Shown: piece by piece, positions 57,127-64,000 of the stretch
Position numbering within the stretch: position 1 is the first letter of the stretch
Layout of the letters: each line of letters starts with the position of its first letter
Assembly (NCBI GenBank): GCA_031426455.1
Contig: JANPLI010000181.1
Coordinates: 1 to 64,000, forward strand
Direction of reading: 5' to 3'
DNA from: JANNMJ01 sp031426455
Lineage (GTDB): Bacteria > Bacteroidota > Bacteroidia > Cytophagales > Hymenobacteraceae
DNA: 64,000 bases
Translations under genes and position numbers: made by a program
The notes under the pieces: generated by a model
The model's input: only the letters and a program-made list of their open reading frames with translations
Told to the model about the DNA's origin: nothing
Database searches by the model: none

Positions 57127-59244
57127 ATGGCACTTATCAATAAAATCCGGGAGAAATCCGGCTTCGCCATCGGCGCGATTGCGCTGGGGATGCTCATCTT
57201 CATCGTCCTCGGCGACCTCCTTGGCTCGCGTTCCCGCTTTTTTGGCGGCCCCGACCGAACGATGGGCACGATTGGCGGCGAAAGCGTCGATTACGACGAA
57301 TTCAACGCCGCTTTCGAGAAGCAGAAACAGGGCTTCGTGAACCAACAGCAGAAGCAGCCCAACGATCAGGAGGCCGCGCAACTGCGCGACCAGACCTGGA
57401 ACCAGCTCATCTCGCAGAAGATGCTGGACGAGCAGTTTGGCGCGCTGGGCCTGATGGTGACCGAGAAAGAACTGGTGGATATGGTGCAGGGCCAGAACCT
57501 ACACCCGGCCATCAAGCAGTCGTTCACGGATCCAAAAACCGGCGCCTTCGACAAGGCGAAGGTGATCGAGTACCTGAAAAACATCGACAAAGCGCCGCAG
57601 GAGCAGCGCCTAGCCTGGGAGCAGTTCGAGGCTAGCCTCGGGCCGGACCGGATGCGCCAGAAGTACGAAAACCTGCTGAAAATGAGCGCCTACGTGCCGA
57701 AAGCCGAAGTGGACCGCTTGCAGCGGGAGCAGAAGCTCGCCGCTGACGGCCGCGCCGTTTTCGTGCCTTACTTCACGGTAGCCGACTCGCTGGTAAAAGT
57801 AACCGACACCCAGCTCAGCGATTACCTGACGCGCCACCGCGACCAGTTCAAGGTGGAAGACGGCCGGACGCTGGAGTACGTGACGATTCCGGTCAGCCCG
57901 TCGAAGGAAGATTCAGCGGCAGCGAAAAACGAGCTGGCGCAGCTCACGGAAAGCTTCAAAACCACCGCCAACGACTCACTTTTCGTGAAGGCCAATTCGG
58001 ACCAGCCTTACACGGGTGCGTTCGTGGGCCTCGGCGACCTGCCGCAGGAGTTGAAAACGGTGGGTGCCCTGACCCCCGGCCAGGTGTACGGCCCGTTTCA
58101 GCAGGGTGCCAACTCGCAGCTGATCAAAGTAGTAGCTGAGAAAATGGGCGCTAACCCTGCCGCCCGGGCTTCGCACATTCTGTTTAAAGCCGCCGCCCAA
58201 ACGCCGGAGGCCGAAGCTGACGCGAAAAAGCGCGCCGAGGATGTCCTGAATCAGATCAAGAAAGGTGCTGACTTCGCGGCAATGGCCCGCCAGTACGGCA
58301 CCGACGGCACCGCCCCCCAGGGCGGTGACCTCGGCTACTTCACCAAAGGCCGGATGGTGCCCGAGTTTGAAACCGCCATTTTCGGCGCGAAGGCCACCGG
58401 TTTGGTGCCGACGCTGGTGAAGACGCAGTTCGGTTACCATATCATCAAAGTCACGTCGCTGGCCGACGCCCGCACCTACCAGTTGGCCACCGTGACCAAA
58501 GGCGTAAATGCCTCTGACAACACGCACGAAGCCGCTTACACCCGCGCCCAGCAGTTCCGCGCTTCCGCCAACGACCGCGCCGCCCTGGTGGCTGCCGCTG
58601 AGAAGCAGAAGCTACAGAAGCAGGAAGCGAAGGATATCCCGTCGGCGTCGCGCAACGTGAACGCCCTGCAAAATGCCCGCGAGCTGGTGCGTTGGGCTTA
58701 TAACGACGAGACGAAACTGGGCGCCGTGAGCGATGTATTCGAGATTGACAACCAGTTCGTGATCGCGGTGCTGACCGGCAAGCAGGAAAAAGGCTACGCC
58801 AAGATCGACAACCAGCGCGAGCGCCTCACCACTGAGGTGCGCAAGGAAGTGAAAGGCAAGCTGATTGCCGACAAACTGGCCGCCGCTCAAGGCAAAACGC
58901 TGGAAGACGTGGCCGCCAAGTACGGCCCGTTGGCGCAGGTCAAGATGGCTCCCAACGTGCTGTTCGCCAACGGCTCATTGCCGGAAGTGGGCTACGAGCC
59001 AGCGGCAGTGGGCACCTTGTTCGGTCTGAAAGCTGGTCAGCGGTCGGCACCCATCAAAGGCGAGCAGGGCGTGTTGATCGTGGAGCCAACGGCGTTCAAA
59101 GACAACCCGACCCCTAATCCGCAGGACGCCGTGGCCCAGCGCAAGCAGTTGGAACAGCAGCGCCAGGGCCGGGAGCAGGGCAACCTCTACCAGGCACTAC
59201 GCGACAAGGCCGACGTGACCGATTCGCGGGTGAAGTTCTTCTAG
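57127..59244 (+). CDS. ppiD: Periplasmic peptidyl-prolyl isomerase, PpiD-like
   Basis: A 705-residue folding factor anchored by one N-terminal helix (residues 12-33, FAIGAIALGMLIFIVLGDLLG), facing the periplasm. A SurA/PpiD chaperone domain (about 45-240, DYDEFNAAFEKQKQGF) is followed by a parvulin rotamase domain (about 345-445: ASHILFKAAAQTPEAEADAK, GDLGYFTKGRMVPEFETA, VKTQFGYHIIKV). A second PpiC-like segment with QFVIAVLTG follows. It assists outer-membrane protein folding at the Sec exit. ATG 57127 rather than TTG 57115 is used because it starts the family sequence. Confidence 0.93.
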   Translation: MALINKIREKSGFAIGAIALGMLIFIVLGDLLGSRSRFFGGPDRTMGTIGGESVDYDEFNAAFEKQKQGFVNQQQKQPNDQEAAQLRDQTWNQLISQKMLDEQFGALGLMVTEKELVDMVQGQNLHPAIKQSFTDPKTGAFDKAKVIEYLKNIDKAPQEQRLAWEQFEASLGPDRMRQKYENLLKMSAYVPKAEVDRLQREQKLAADGRAVFVPYFTVADSLVKVTDTQLSDYLTRHRDQFKVEDGRTLEYVTIPVSPSKEDSAAAKNELAQLTESFKTTANDSLFVKANSDQPYTGAFVGLGDLPQELKTVGALTPGQVYGPFQQGANSQLIKVVAEKMGANPAARASHILFKAAAQTPEAEADAKKRAEDVLNQIKKGADFAAMARQYGTDGTAPQGGDLGYFTKGRMVPEFETAIFGAKATGLVPTLVKTQFGYHIIKVTSLADARTYQLATVTKGVNASDNTHEAAYTRAQQFRASANDRAALVAAAEKQKLQKQEAKDIPSASRNVNALQNARELVRWAYNDETKLGAVSDVFEIDNQFVIAVLTGKQEKGYAKIDNQRERLTTEVRKEVKGKLIADKLAAAQGKTLEDVAAKYGPLAQVKMAPNVLFANGSLPEVGYEPAAVGTLFGLKAGQRSAPIKGEQGVLIVEPTAFKDNPTPNPQDAVAQRKQLEQQRQGREQGNLYQALRDKADVTDSRVKFF

Positions 59245-59267
59245 CCGCCCCGCCCGGCGGCAAACGG

Positions 59268-59312
59268 CATCGGCCCGCTTCCCCTACTGGTGGAGGCGGG
59301 CCGATGTCGTTT
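59268..59312 (+). terminator. Terminator after ppiD
   Basis: An 11-base stem (59268-59278 with 59296-59306) 24 bases after the stop, followed by TCGTTTAT. The U run is weak, but the stem is GC-rich. It ends the coaX-ppiD block. Confidence 0.7.
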
Positions 59313-59369
59313 ATCGGGGCACGGAATGAGGCGGTTGGGCGGTGTTGTACGGCTGTACGGCCCCCTATT

Positions 59370-59393
59370 CAGTCACTCGCTCACTCAGAAAAC
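59370..59393. repeat. Octamer units overlapping the stop of the beta-barrel gene
   Basis: CAGTCACT, CGCTCACT, CAGAAAAC in 8-base phase. On the minus strand the stop codon TGA of the following gene lies inside GAGTGAG, the same arrangement as the glyA stop in its octamer array. Confidence 0.55.
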
Positions 59394-60139
59394 GAATACG
59401 TTAGCCCCAGGCTGCCCAGGGTGGCGAAGTGCTGGTAACGTTTGTCCTTGACCACGTAGTTGACGCCGTTGTGATACAGGCCAAGGCGGGCGCTGGTATG
59501 GCGCGTAAGCCGCAGGCCCACGTAGGCTTCGGAGGTCAGGGTGCCCCGGTCGGCCTTGCCGCCGAGTAACAGATTGCCGCGTTGGGGATGCAGGCGTTCG
59601 GTCGGGGGGCCGAAAGGGTAGGAGGACTCGCCATCGGTGCCCCAGGTGCCGCCCGCCAGGTCGATATTACCTCCCAGCTGAAGCCAGTGCGTCAGGCGCA
59701 CCTGCGCGTGGACGGCCAGGTTCGCAGCTATCAAACGACTGGAATACAGCGGGATGGTTCCCGCGTTTGGGTCTGCTGGTTGGGGCGTGAACCGAACCCC
59801 GTTGAACCAGCACTGGGTCAGGCGCGGGCCGGCTCCCAGCCAGTACTTGCCGCTGGAACCCAGGCGCCACAGGTGCCAGCCAGCCACCGATGCCTGCACG
59901 AACCGGGGGTTGAAAACTTCCGGACTCGTCAGGTCGGCGGCGGCGTCCACATCCACCAGCCATCGGTGCGGTGGCGGGGGCGTGGTCAGCAAAGGCACGG
60001 TGCGCGGCAGGCGACGATTGCCGGCGGGCTGCCACACGGCGGGTTGCGGGGCCGGGTCGGCGGGCGCCTGGGCCAAAGCCGGAAATGCTGCCAGGGCGCT
60101 CGGCACCAGAAAAAAAAGTGGCAAGGTCTTGATTTTCAT
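59381..60139 (-). CDS. Small outer-membrane beta-barrel protein
   Basis: 252 residues: signal peptide (MKIKTLPLFFLVPSALA ... ALAQAP), a Pro-rich spacer, then amphipathic strands (WLVDVDAAADLTSP, GKYWLGAGPRLTQCWFNG, EAYVGLRLTRHTSARLGLYH, LGSLGLTYSFSE). The end lacks the terminal aromatic residue but has TYSF three residues before it. Function unknown. Its stop codon lies in an octamer repeat. Confidence 0.75.
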   Translation of the reverse strand: MKIKTLPLFFLVPSALAAFPALAQAPADPAPQPAVWQPAGNRRLPRTVPLLTTPPPPHRWLVDVDAAADLTSPEVFNPRFVQASVAGWHLWRLGSSGKYWLGAGPRLTQCWFNGVRFTPQPADPNAGTIPLYSSRLIAANLAVHAQVRLTHWLQLGGNIDLAGGTWGTDGESSYPFGPPTERLHPQRGNLLLGGKADRGTLTSEAYVGLRLTRHTSARLGLYHNGVNYVVKDKRYQHFATLGSLGLTYSFSE

Positions 60140-60299
60140 TCGGCAGAGAAGAGGCTTACAGGCTCAGGGCAAACGCACGAACGCAACAGCATGCCCCGTT
60201 CGGCTTTATTCTTCATTCGCGTCTTGGCGTCTTTGCGGGAAATTGGAAAGAAGAGACGGCCGGCAGGTGTCCCAACGGAGAACCAAAGGGGCTCCGGCG

Positions 60300-60842
60300 C
60301 TACGGAAAGAACTTGTTCATCAGCGTCGCGTCGACGTTATCGGCTTGACTATGGCAGCTCACGCAGCCGACGCCTTTGCGGGTGGCGCTGAATACCACGG
60401 CGCCGGTTGGGTCGAACTCGGCCCACACCCAGCCGTTGGCCGCGGCGTTCGGGTTGGTGGGATCGCGCTGCATCACGGCGTAAAGCGAGGTGCCGCCGGT
60501 GCTGGTCGCGTGCAGCTCCTTGACGATCAGCGAACCGGTGCCAAACACGGTGCCCGGCCGTACCCGCCCGGTGGCGGGGTCGAGCTGGGCGGCAGCCGTG
60601 GCGTTATAGCGCGTCCGCAAAAAGGCTTCGCCGTGACCGCTGCCGCTACTCTTGGGCCGCAGTGCCGCGTCGTTGCCGAACCACGTGAAACCGGTGGTGG
60701 CCTGGGCGAGCGCGGCTAAGTCGCGGTCGGACATATTGGCCGGAGCAGGCGCCTGCTGCTCGTCTTTTTCGCAGGCGTTGAGGGCGAGGGCGGCGCTGAA
60801 AAGTACGGCGGCGGCAGCAAGCCGCACAATTGAAGGAAGCAT
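60300..60842 (-). CDS. Cytochrome P460-family lipoprotein
   Basis: 180 residues: lipoprotein signal with LNAC (Cys near 24) and KDEQQ linker; a P460-like domain with FTWFGNDAALRPKSSGSGH, VWAEFDPTGAVVFSA and a single haem site CVSCH near the C-terminus (KGVGCVSCHSQADNVDATL). Haem c attachment near the end is the P460 pattern. Likely a periplasmic or surface electron-transfer protein. The start at 60842 fits the signal peptide. Confidence 0.82.
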   Translation of the reverse strand: MLPSIVRLAAAAVLFSAALALNACEKDEQQAPAPANMSDRDLAALAQATTGFTWFGNDAALRPKSSGSGHGEAFLRTRYNATAAAQLDPATGRVRPGTVFGTGSLIVKELHATSTGGTSLYAVMQRDPTNPNAAANGWVWAEFDPTGAVVFSATRKGVGCVSCHSQADNVDATLMNKFFP

Positions 60843-61121
60843 ATGATGAATCAGGCGTTTGGCCAGTAGACGCCCCCCGGCGCTCATCCTTACAAGCCTC
60901 GCTGCTTTTTTTCGGGACTCCCTAGCCCTTCAGGGCAAACGTATGAAGGCATTCACGGGCAGATTCGCACGGTTGAGGCAGGGCAGTAGCTGCGTTTTGT
61001 ACTACCATTCACCACGCCAAGCTTGCTGAAATGCGATTTCAGGGAAGGCTTCCGCTGCTGCGACAGCGAAAACGACCTTTGTGCATTTGCCCTGTTAAAG
61101 GCTGGCATTTCCCGCTTGCCG
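60843..61121. other. Intergenic stretch of about 280 bases
   Basis: This lies upstream of the P460-like gene (minus) and downstream of the 3-hydroxyacyl-CoA dehydrogenase-like gene (minus). I see no credible open frame, hairpin or phased repeat in it; it probably holds the minus-strand promoter of the P460-like gene. Confidence 0.5.
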
Positions 61122-61853
61122 CTACCCGCTCAACGCCTCGCCCAGCAGGGCGCGGGTGCGTAGCAGGGGGCAGGCCCGGTAACGGCCGTCGTGGGTGTTT
61201 TCGTAGGTTGCGTCCAGCACGGCCACTACGCGGGCGGGGCCGAGGGCGTCGCCCCAGGCCAGCGGCCCACGCGGGTAGTTGGTGCCGAGCTGCATCGCGC
61301 GGTCGATGTCCGGGGCCGAGGCCGTGCCTTCCTGCAACGTATAGCAGGCTTCATTGACGAGCATCGCCAGCACGCGCGGCGTGACGAGCCCCACCCGGTC
61401 GGCCACGACGCGGTAGGTGGTGCCCAGTTTTTCGCAGATCGCGTGCAGCGGGGCTTCGTCGCCGCCGTCCACCACGGACACCTCCAGCAACGGGCGGTTC
61501 AGCAGTGTGGGCAGGCCGCAGAAGCCGTACACGGCCGTGGTGCGGTCGCCGCCGGGGCCGAAGTGCGTACCGGCCAGGGCCTGAGTCGTGGCTTCCACGA
61601 ACAGTACGACGTCGGGCGACAGCGGCGGTAAGTCGGCCGCGCCGCTGAAGGCGAATACGACGTCGGCGGCAGCCAGGTGCGCGGCCAGGGCGGCCTGCTG
61701 CTCGTCGTACTGCTCCTCCCAGGTGGCTTCAAACGCTTCGAAGCTGGAGGGGTCGAGCGGGGTTTCCTGCCAGAAAGTATAAGAATGGTCGGGGCCGAAT
61801 TTTTCACGGAATTCGGCCTCCACGTGGGCGCCTTCGAGAACCAGAAGCTGCAT
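61122..61853 (-). CDS. 3-hydroxyacyl-CoA dehydrogenase-like protein with degenerate nucleotide-binding half
   Basis: 243 residues. The C-terminal half matches the 3HCDH helical domain (ADRVGLVTPRVLAMLVNEAC, YTLQEGTASAPDIDRAMQLG, NYPRGPLAWGDALG). The N-terminal half begins MQLLVLEGAHVEAEF and lacks the GxGxxG loop needed for NAD binding, and the NADH fold looks eroded. Either the protein has lost dehydrogenase activity or it binds its cofactor in another way. Start ATG 61853 follows a GACCTTTGCGGC string. Divergent from ridA. Confidence 0.8.
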   Translation of the reverse strand: MQLLVLEGAHVEAEFREKFGPDHSYTFWQETPLDPSSFEAFEATWEEQYDEQQAALAAHLAAADVVFAFSGAADLPPLSPDVVLFVEATTQALAGTHFGPGGDRTTAVYGFCGLPTLLNRPLLEVSVVDGGDEAPLHAICEKLGTTYRVVADRVGLVTPRVLAMLVNEACYTLQEGTASAPDIDRAMQLGTNYPRGPLAWGDALGPARVVAVLDATYENTHDGRYRACPLLRTRALLGEALSG

Positions 61854-61860
61854 AGGGCCG

Positions 61861-61868
61861 CAAAGGTC
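61861..61868 (-). promoter_or_regulatory. Putative -7 element of the dehydrogenase-like gene
   Basis: GACCTTTG on the minus strand, seven bases before the ATG at 61853. Identical in sequence and spacing class to those at 5767 and 23285. Confidence 0.4.
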
Positions 61869-61921
61869 GGCCAGAGACGGGCGAAGTCGCGCGCGAGGCC
61901 GTCGCTACGCGGAGCGGTTGG

Positions 61922-61929
61922 TACCTTGC
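61922..61929 (+). promoter_or_regulatory. Putative -7 element of ridA
   Basis: TACCTTGC lies six bases before the ridA ATG. One mismatch to TAnnTTTG. Suggests a very short or absent leader. Confidence 0.4.
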
Positions 61930-61935
61930 GGGCCT

Positions 61936-62322
61936 ATGTCGCACCAAGCCATTCTGACCGCCGACGCGCCCGCGCCCATCGGCCCGTATTCGCAAGCCAT
62001 TCGCGCGGGCCAAACCGTTTACCTATCCGGGCAGATTGCCCTCGACCCCGCCACCGGCGAGCTGGTCAGCGGTTCGCTCACCGAAGAAACCACCCGGGTG
62101 ATGCGTAACCTGCAAGCCGTGCTGACGGCAGCCGGAATGCATTTTAGTCACGTATCAAAAGTGACCATTTTCCTGACGGATATGGCTTACTTTCAGGAAG
62201 TAAACGCCGTGTACAGCGCGTGTTTCGAAGGCCTGACGCCTCCTGCCCGCGAAACGGTGGCTGTGGCCGGCCTACCGCGCGGCGTACGGGTGGAAATTTC
62301 CGCCGTGGCAGTGGCTTCTTGA
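61936..62322 (+). CDS. ridA: RidA family enamine/imine deaminase
   Basis: 128 residues, the standard length of the YjgF/YER057c/UK114 family, which hydrolyses reactive 2-aminoacrylate formed by PLP enzymes. Conserved blocks: APAPIGPYSQAIRAG, VYLSGQIALDPATGEL, VSKVTIFLTDMAYFQEVN, and the active-site arginine and glutamate region GLPRGVRVEISAVAVAS. ATG 61936 starts the family sequence. Confidence 0.95.
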   Translation: MSHQAILTADAPAPIGPYSQAIRAGQTVYLSGQIALDPATGELVSGSLTEETTRVMRNLQAVLTAAGMHFSHVSKVTIFLTDMAYFQEVNAVYSACFEGLTPPARETVAVAGLPRGVRVEISAVAVAS

Positions 62323-62386
62323 TTAGGGTTTGGGGTTTAGGCTTGGCGCTCGTTGCGCGCGTTCGGCGTTTGCCCCTCAGAATCGC

Positions 62387-63391
62387 TCATTTTGCCTTCG
62401 TCCCTTTCTCGTCGGCGGCATGCTGGACGGCCGTGGCGATACTGGCTGGCGGGGTCGCGTCGGCGGCGGCGTGGCGGACCCGCACTTCCTGCCCGTCCGT
62501 TACTTCCACCACCTGAACCCGCACCGCGTGGGGCGCCGGCTGGATGCCCTGGCCGTAGGCTTCTGCATAACAGCGGGTGAAAATGGCGCCGAAAAACAGA
62601 ATCTGCGAGGTGTAGAACACCCACGTCAGCAGCACGATGACCGTGCCGGCGGCGCCGTACACGGAATCGAGATTGGCCCGGCCGATGTAGAAGCCGATGA
62701 TGAACTTGCCTATCGCAAACAGCACGGCCGTGACCAGAGCGCCCACCCACACGTCGCGCCAGCGGATGCGCGCGTCGGGCAGCACCTTGAAAACCGCGCT
62801 GAACAGCAACGTGCTGAGCGCGATGGACATACCCAGGTTCACGATGTGCAGCCACAAATAATGCGCCTGGGGCACGAAGCGCAGAAAAACCGCTCCCACG
62901 ACGCCCAGCGCGGCCTGCGCCACCAGCGAGACGAGCAGCAGAAAACCCACGCTCAGAATCAGGCCGAAGCCCCGCGCGCGGTCGATGATGATCTTGAGCC
63001 AGGCCTTCGCCGGCCGCGACCGGACGCCCCAAATGGCGTTCAGTGTTTCCTGCATCGACACGAAAACGCCCGTCGAGGCCACCAGCAGCGTACCGATACC
63101 GATGAGCGCGGCCACGCTGACGCCTTCGTCGCGCGAGGCTTTCCGGACCATCTGCTGCACGTCGTGGGCGCCCTGGGTGCCGAGAATTTTTCCCAATTCG
63201 ACTTCCAGCGCGCCCGTCACGGCTTCGGGCCCCAGCACCACGCCCACCGTGCGGGTGATGAGCACCAGCAACGCGGGCAGCGCAAAAATGGCGTAGTAGG
63301 CCAGCGCGGCGCCCTCCTGAAAGGTGTCATCGGCGAAGAAACTGGTCCAGGTCTGTTTCAGCAATTGGCCGAAAGCGCGGGGAGAAAGCAT
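62387..63391 (-). CDS. YihY/BrkB family membrane protein
   Basis: 334 residues with six hydrophobic segments: FQEGAALAYYAIFALPALLV near the start (the family's AAxAYYxxFAL motif), ASTGVFVSMQETLNAIWGV, and late WGVRSR and YGAAGTVIVLLTWVFYTSQI motifs. The hydrophilic C-terminal tail is rich in Ala/Thr. Family function is debated (once called RNase BN, now regarded as a transport-like membrane protein). ATG 63391 follows directly after a heptamer array (one base between), which would otherwise read as Pro/His/Ser repeats. Confidence 0.88.
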   Translation of the reverse strand: MLSPRAFGQLLKQTWTSFFADDTFQEGAALAYYAIFALPALLVLITRTVGVVLGPEAVTGALEVELGKILGTQGAHDVQQMVRKASRDEGVSVAALIGIGTLLVASTGVFVSMQETLNAIWGVRSRPAKAWLKIIIDRARGFGLILSVGFLLLVSLVAQAALGVVGAVFLRFVPQAHYLWLHIVNLGMSIALSTLLFSAVFKVLPDARIRWRDVWVGALVTAVLFAIGKFIIGFYIGRANLDSVYGAAGTVIVLLTWVFYTSQILFFGAIFTRCYAEAYGQGIQPAPHAVRVQVVEVTDGQEVRVRHAAADATPPASIATAVQHAADEKGTKAK

Positions 63392-63392
63392 T

Positions 63393-63469
63393 GGAATGAG
63401 GAGTGAGGAATGAGGAATGAGGAATGGGGAGTGAGGAATGGGGAGTGAGGAATGGGGAGTGAGGACTGA
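63393..63469. repeat. Eleven phased heptamers against the YihY start codon
   Basis: Plus-strand units: GGAATGA, GGAGTGA, GGAATGA, GGAATGA, GGAATGG, GGAGTGA, GGAATGG, GGAGTGA, GGAATGG, GGAGTGA, GGACTGA. No phase break over 77 bases. On the YihY strand they read TCATTCC/TCACTCC and occupy the place of its leader or promoter. Confidence 0.95.
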
Positions 63470-63536
63470 GGGAAACAAATCACCCTTCGGGTGTGCTGAA
63501 GGCAAGCGTTGCTTCAAGCCCCTGAAGGGGCGGGCT

Positions 63537-63544
63537 TACCTTTG
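63537..63544 (+). promoter_or_regulatory. Putative -7 element upstream of gltX
   Basis: TACCTTTG, an exact TAnnTTTG match. If this drives gltX the leader is about 200 bases and contains two repeats. Confidence 0.4.
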
Positions 63545-63598
63545 TCTGCCCCAAGTACGGGGATCGGCAGCATTCGCTCCGTCGTCACGTTGCCGCTA

Positions 63599-63685
63599 CG
63601 CAGCAGTCGTTTGGCCCCAAGGCAACTACGGACGGTGCCGCTGGCTGAGCCAGCCTGACGCCACGTAGCAGTCGTTTGGCTCCAA
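63599..63685 (+). repeat. Direct repeat in the gltX leader region
   Basis: A 22-base sequence with core AGCAGTCGTTTGGC occurs at 63599-63620 and 63664-63685, 65 bases apart, with two mismatches. No function evident. Confidence 0.75.
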
Positions 63686-63710
63686 CGTGACCCTCGCCTC
63701 CCGCTGCCCC

Positions 63711-63738
63711 TATTCCTCATTCCTCATTCCCAATTCCT
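63711..63738. repeat. Four heptamers before gltX, opposite in sense to the YihY array
   Basis: TATTCCT, CATTCCT, CATTCCC, AATTCCT, followed by CATTAAAA. These are the reverse complement type of the units at 63393-63469, so the two arrays face each other across about 240 bases. The array ends about 16 bases before the gltX ATG. Confidence 0.85.
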
Positions 63739-63754
63739 CATTAAAATAACCCCA

Positions 63755-64000
63755 ATGCCCCGTCCTGTTCGTGTTCGTTTTGCTCCTTCGCCCACCGGCG
63801 CCCTGCACATTGGCGGGGTCCGCACGGCGCTGTATAACTACCTTTTTGCCCGTAAGCACGGTGGTAAGATGCTGCTCCGGATCGAGGATACGGATCAGAA
63901 CCGCTTTGTGCCGGGCGCCGAGGATTATATCCGCGAGGCGCTGACCTGGTGCGGCATTCAGATCGACGAAGGCCAGGGCGTTGGGGGGCCGCACGCGCCC
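63755..64000 (+). CDS. gltX: Glutamate-tRNA ligase, N-terminal part (runs off the window)
   Basis: The first 82 codons are present. They show the class I synthetase signature: VRFAPSPTGALHIGGVRTAL (HIGG in the HIGH position), then NYLFARKHGGKMLLRIEDTD and QNRFVPGAEDYIREALTWCG. The enzyme attaches glutamate to tRNAGlu and, in lineages using GatCAB, also mischarges tRNAGln; that fits the gatA gene in this window. ATG 63755 is the family start. Confidence 0.93.
   Translation, partial: MPRPVRVRFAPSPTGALHIGGVRTALYNYLFARKHGGKMLLRIEDTDQNRFVPGAEDYIREALTWCGIQIDEGQGVGGPHAP

Noticed and set aside
63393..63517. N-terminal extension of the YihY protein (Pro/His/Ser-rich) through the heptamer array
   Set aside because: The extension is a translation of the repeat and not family-like; ATG 63391 starts the conserved sequence.
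1..64000. tRNA, rRNA and other structured RNA genes
   Set aside because: I looked for cloverleaf-like or conserved rRNA stretches in the intergenic gaps and saw none. Short gaps and antisense regions were not searched exhaustively, so a small RNA could be missed.
1..64000. Insertion sequences, integrases or phage genes
   Set aside because: No transposase, integrase or phage structural protein is recognisable in any frame. The repeats present lack coding capacity.

Overview
The window is a 64 kb piece of a GC-rich Bacteroidota chromosome, most likely from Hymenobacter or a close relative in the Cytophagales. That assignment is an inference. It rests on secreted proteins with type IX secretion (T9SS) C-terminal sorting domains ending in RRLVVE-like tails, start regions with TAnnTTTG-type promoter elements and almost no Shine-Dalgarno sequences, a SusA-like GH13 enzyme, a DUF4293 protein, bS21 with a tyrosine at position 54, and the block coaX / outer-membrane protein / lptC / ppiD. 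I found no rRNA, tRNA, insertion sequence, prophage or CRISPR array. Most genes are housekeeping or envelope genes, and both ends of the window cut through the chromosome (gltX runs off the right end).

Layout. 0.3-3.2 kb: ribBA, an exported protein and a VapBC-type toxin-antitoxin pair. 3.1-5.8 kb (minus): polysaccharide flippase and GT4 glycosyltransferase. 6-10.3 kb (minus): surface lipoprotein plus TonB-dependent receptor. 10.5-25.8 kb: purQ, a TPR protein, yicC, ribH, uvrC, glyA, tatC, a DUF2157 membrane protein, deoC, a SPOR-like lipoprotein, an M20 peptidase, a second glycosyltransferase, a periplasmic GH13 amylase and DUF4293. 26-33.2 kb (minus): two large T9SS cargo proteins, then an ECF sigma factor overlapping a gene whose product appears to span both membranes as an anti-sigma/beta-barrel hybrid. 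33.4-40.9 kb (plus): gatA, a LysM transglycosylase, a di-haem peroxidase and two WD40 proteins. 41-49.6 kb: another T9SS propeller protein, small envelope proteins, a GH31 glycosidase, a glutaredoxin-like protein, two tandem TonB_C-domain proteins and rpsU. 49.7-50.5 kb: a decayed region with strong palindromes. 50.6-59.2 kb (plus): a DksA-like protein, scpB, a pseudouridine synthase with a very long disordered N-terminus, coaX, an outer-membrane protein, lptC, a small membrane protein and ppiD. 59.4-64 kb: a beta-barrel protein, a P460-like cytochrome, a 3-hydroxyacyl-CoA dehydrogenase-like protein, ridA, a YihY-family protein and the start of gltX.

The least expected signal is a dispersed family of short repeats kept in strict 7-bp phase (a second class in 8-bp phase). 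They lie at gene ends, directly before start codons and inside coding regions. One locus carries 11 contiguous heptamers arranged as a palindrome, another carries 11 directly before a start codon, and one interrupts a glycosyltransferase at its interdomain linker. They resemble the heptameric STRR repeats known from cyanobacteria, but I do not recognise a described family of this kind in Bacteroidota. The second main point is the sigma factor / dual-membrane anti-sigma pair at 30.8-33.2 kb. Its periplasmic linker is itself built of 7-residue (21-bp) repeats.
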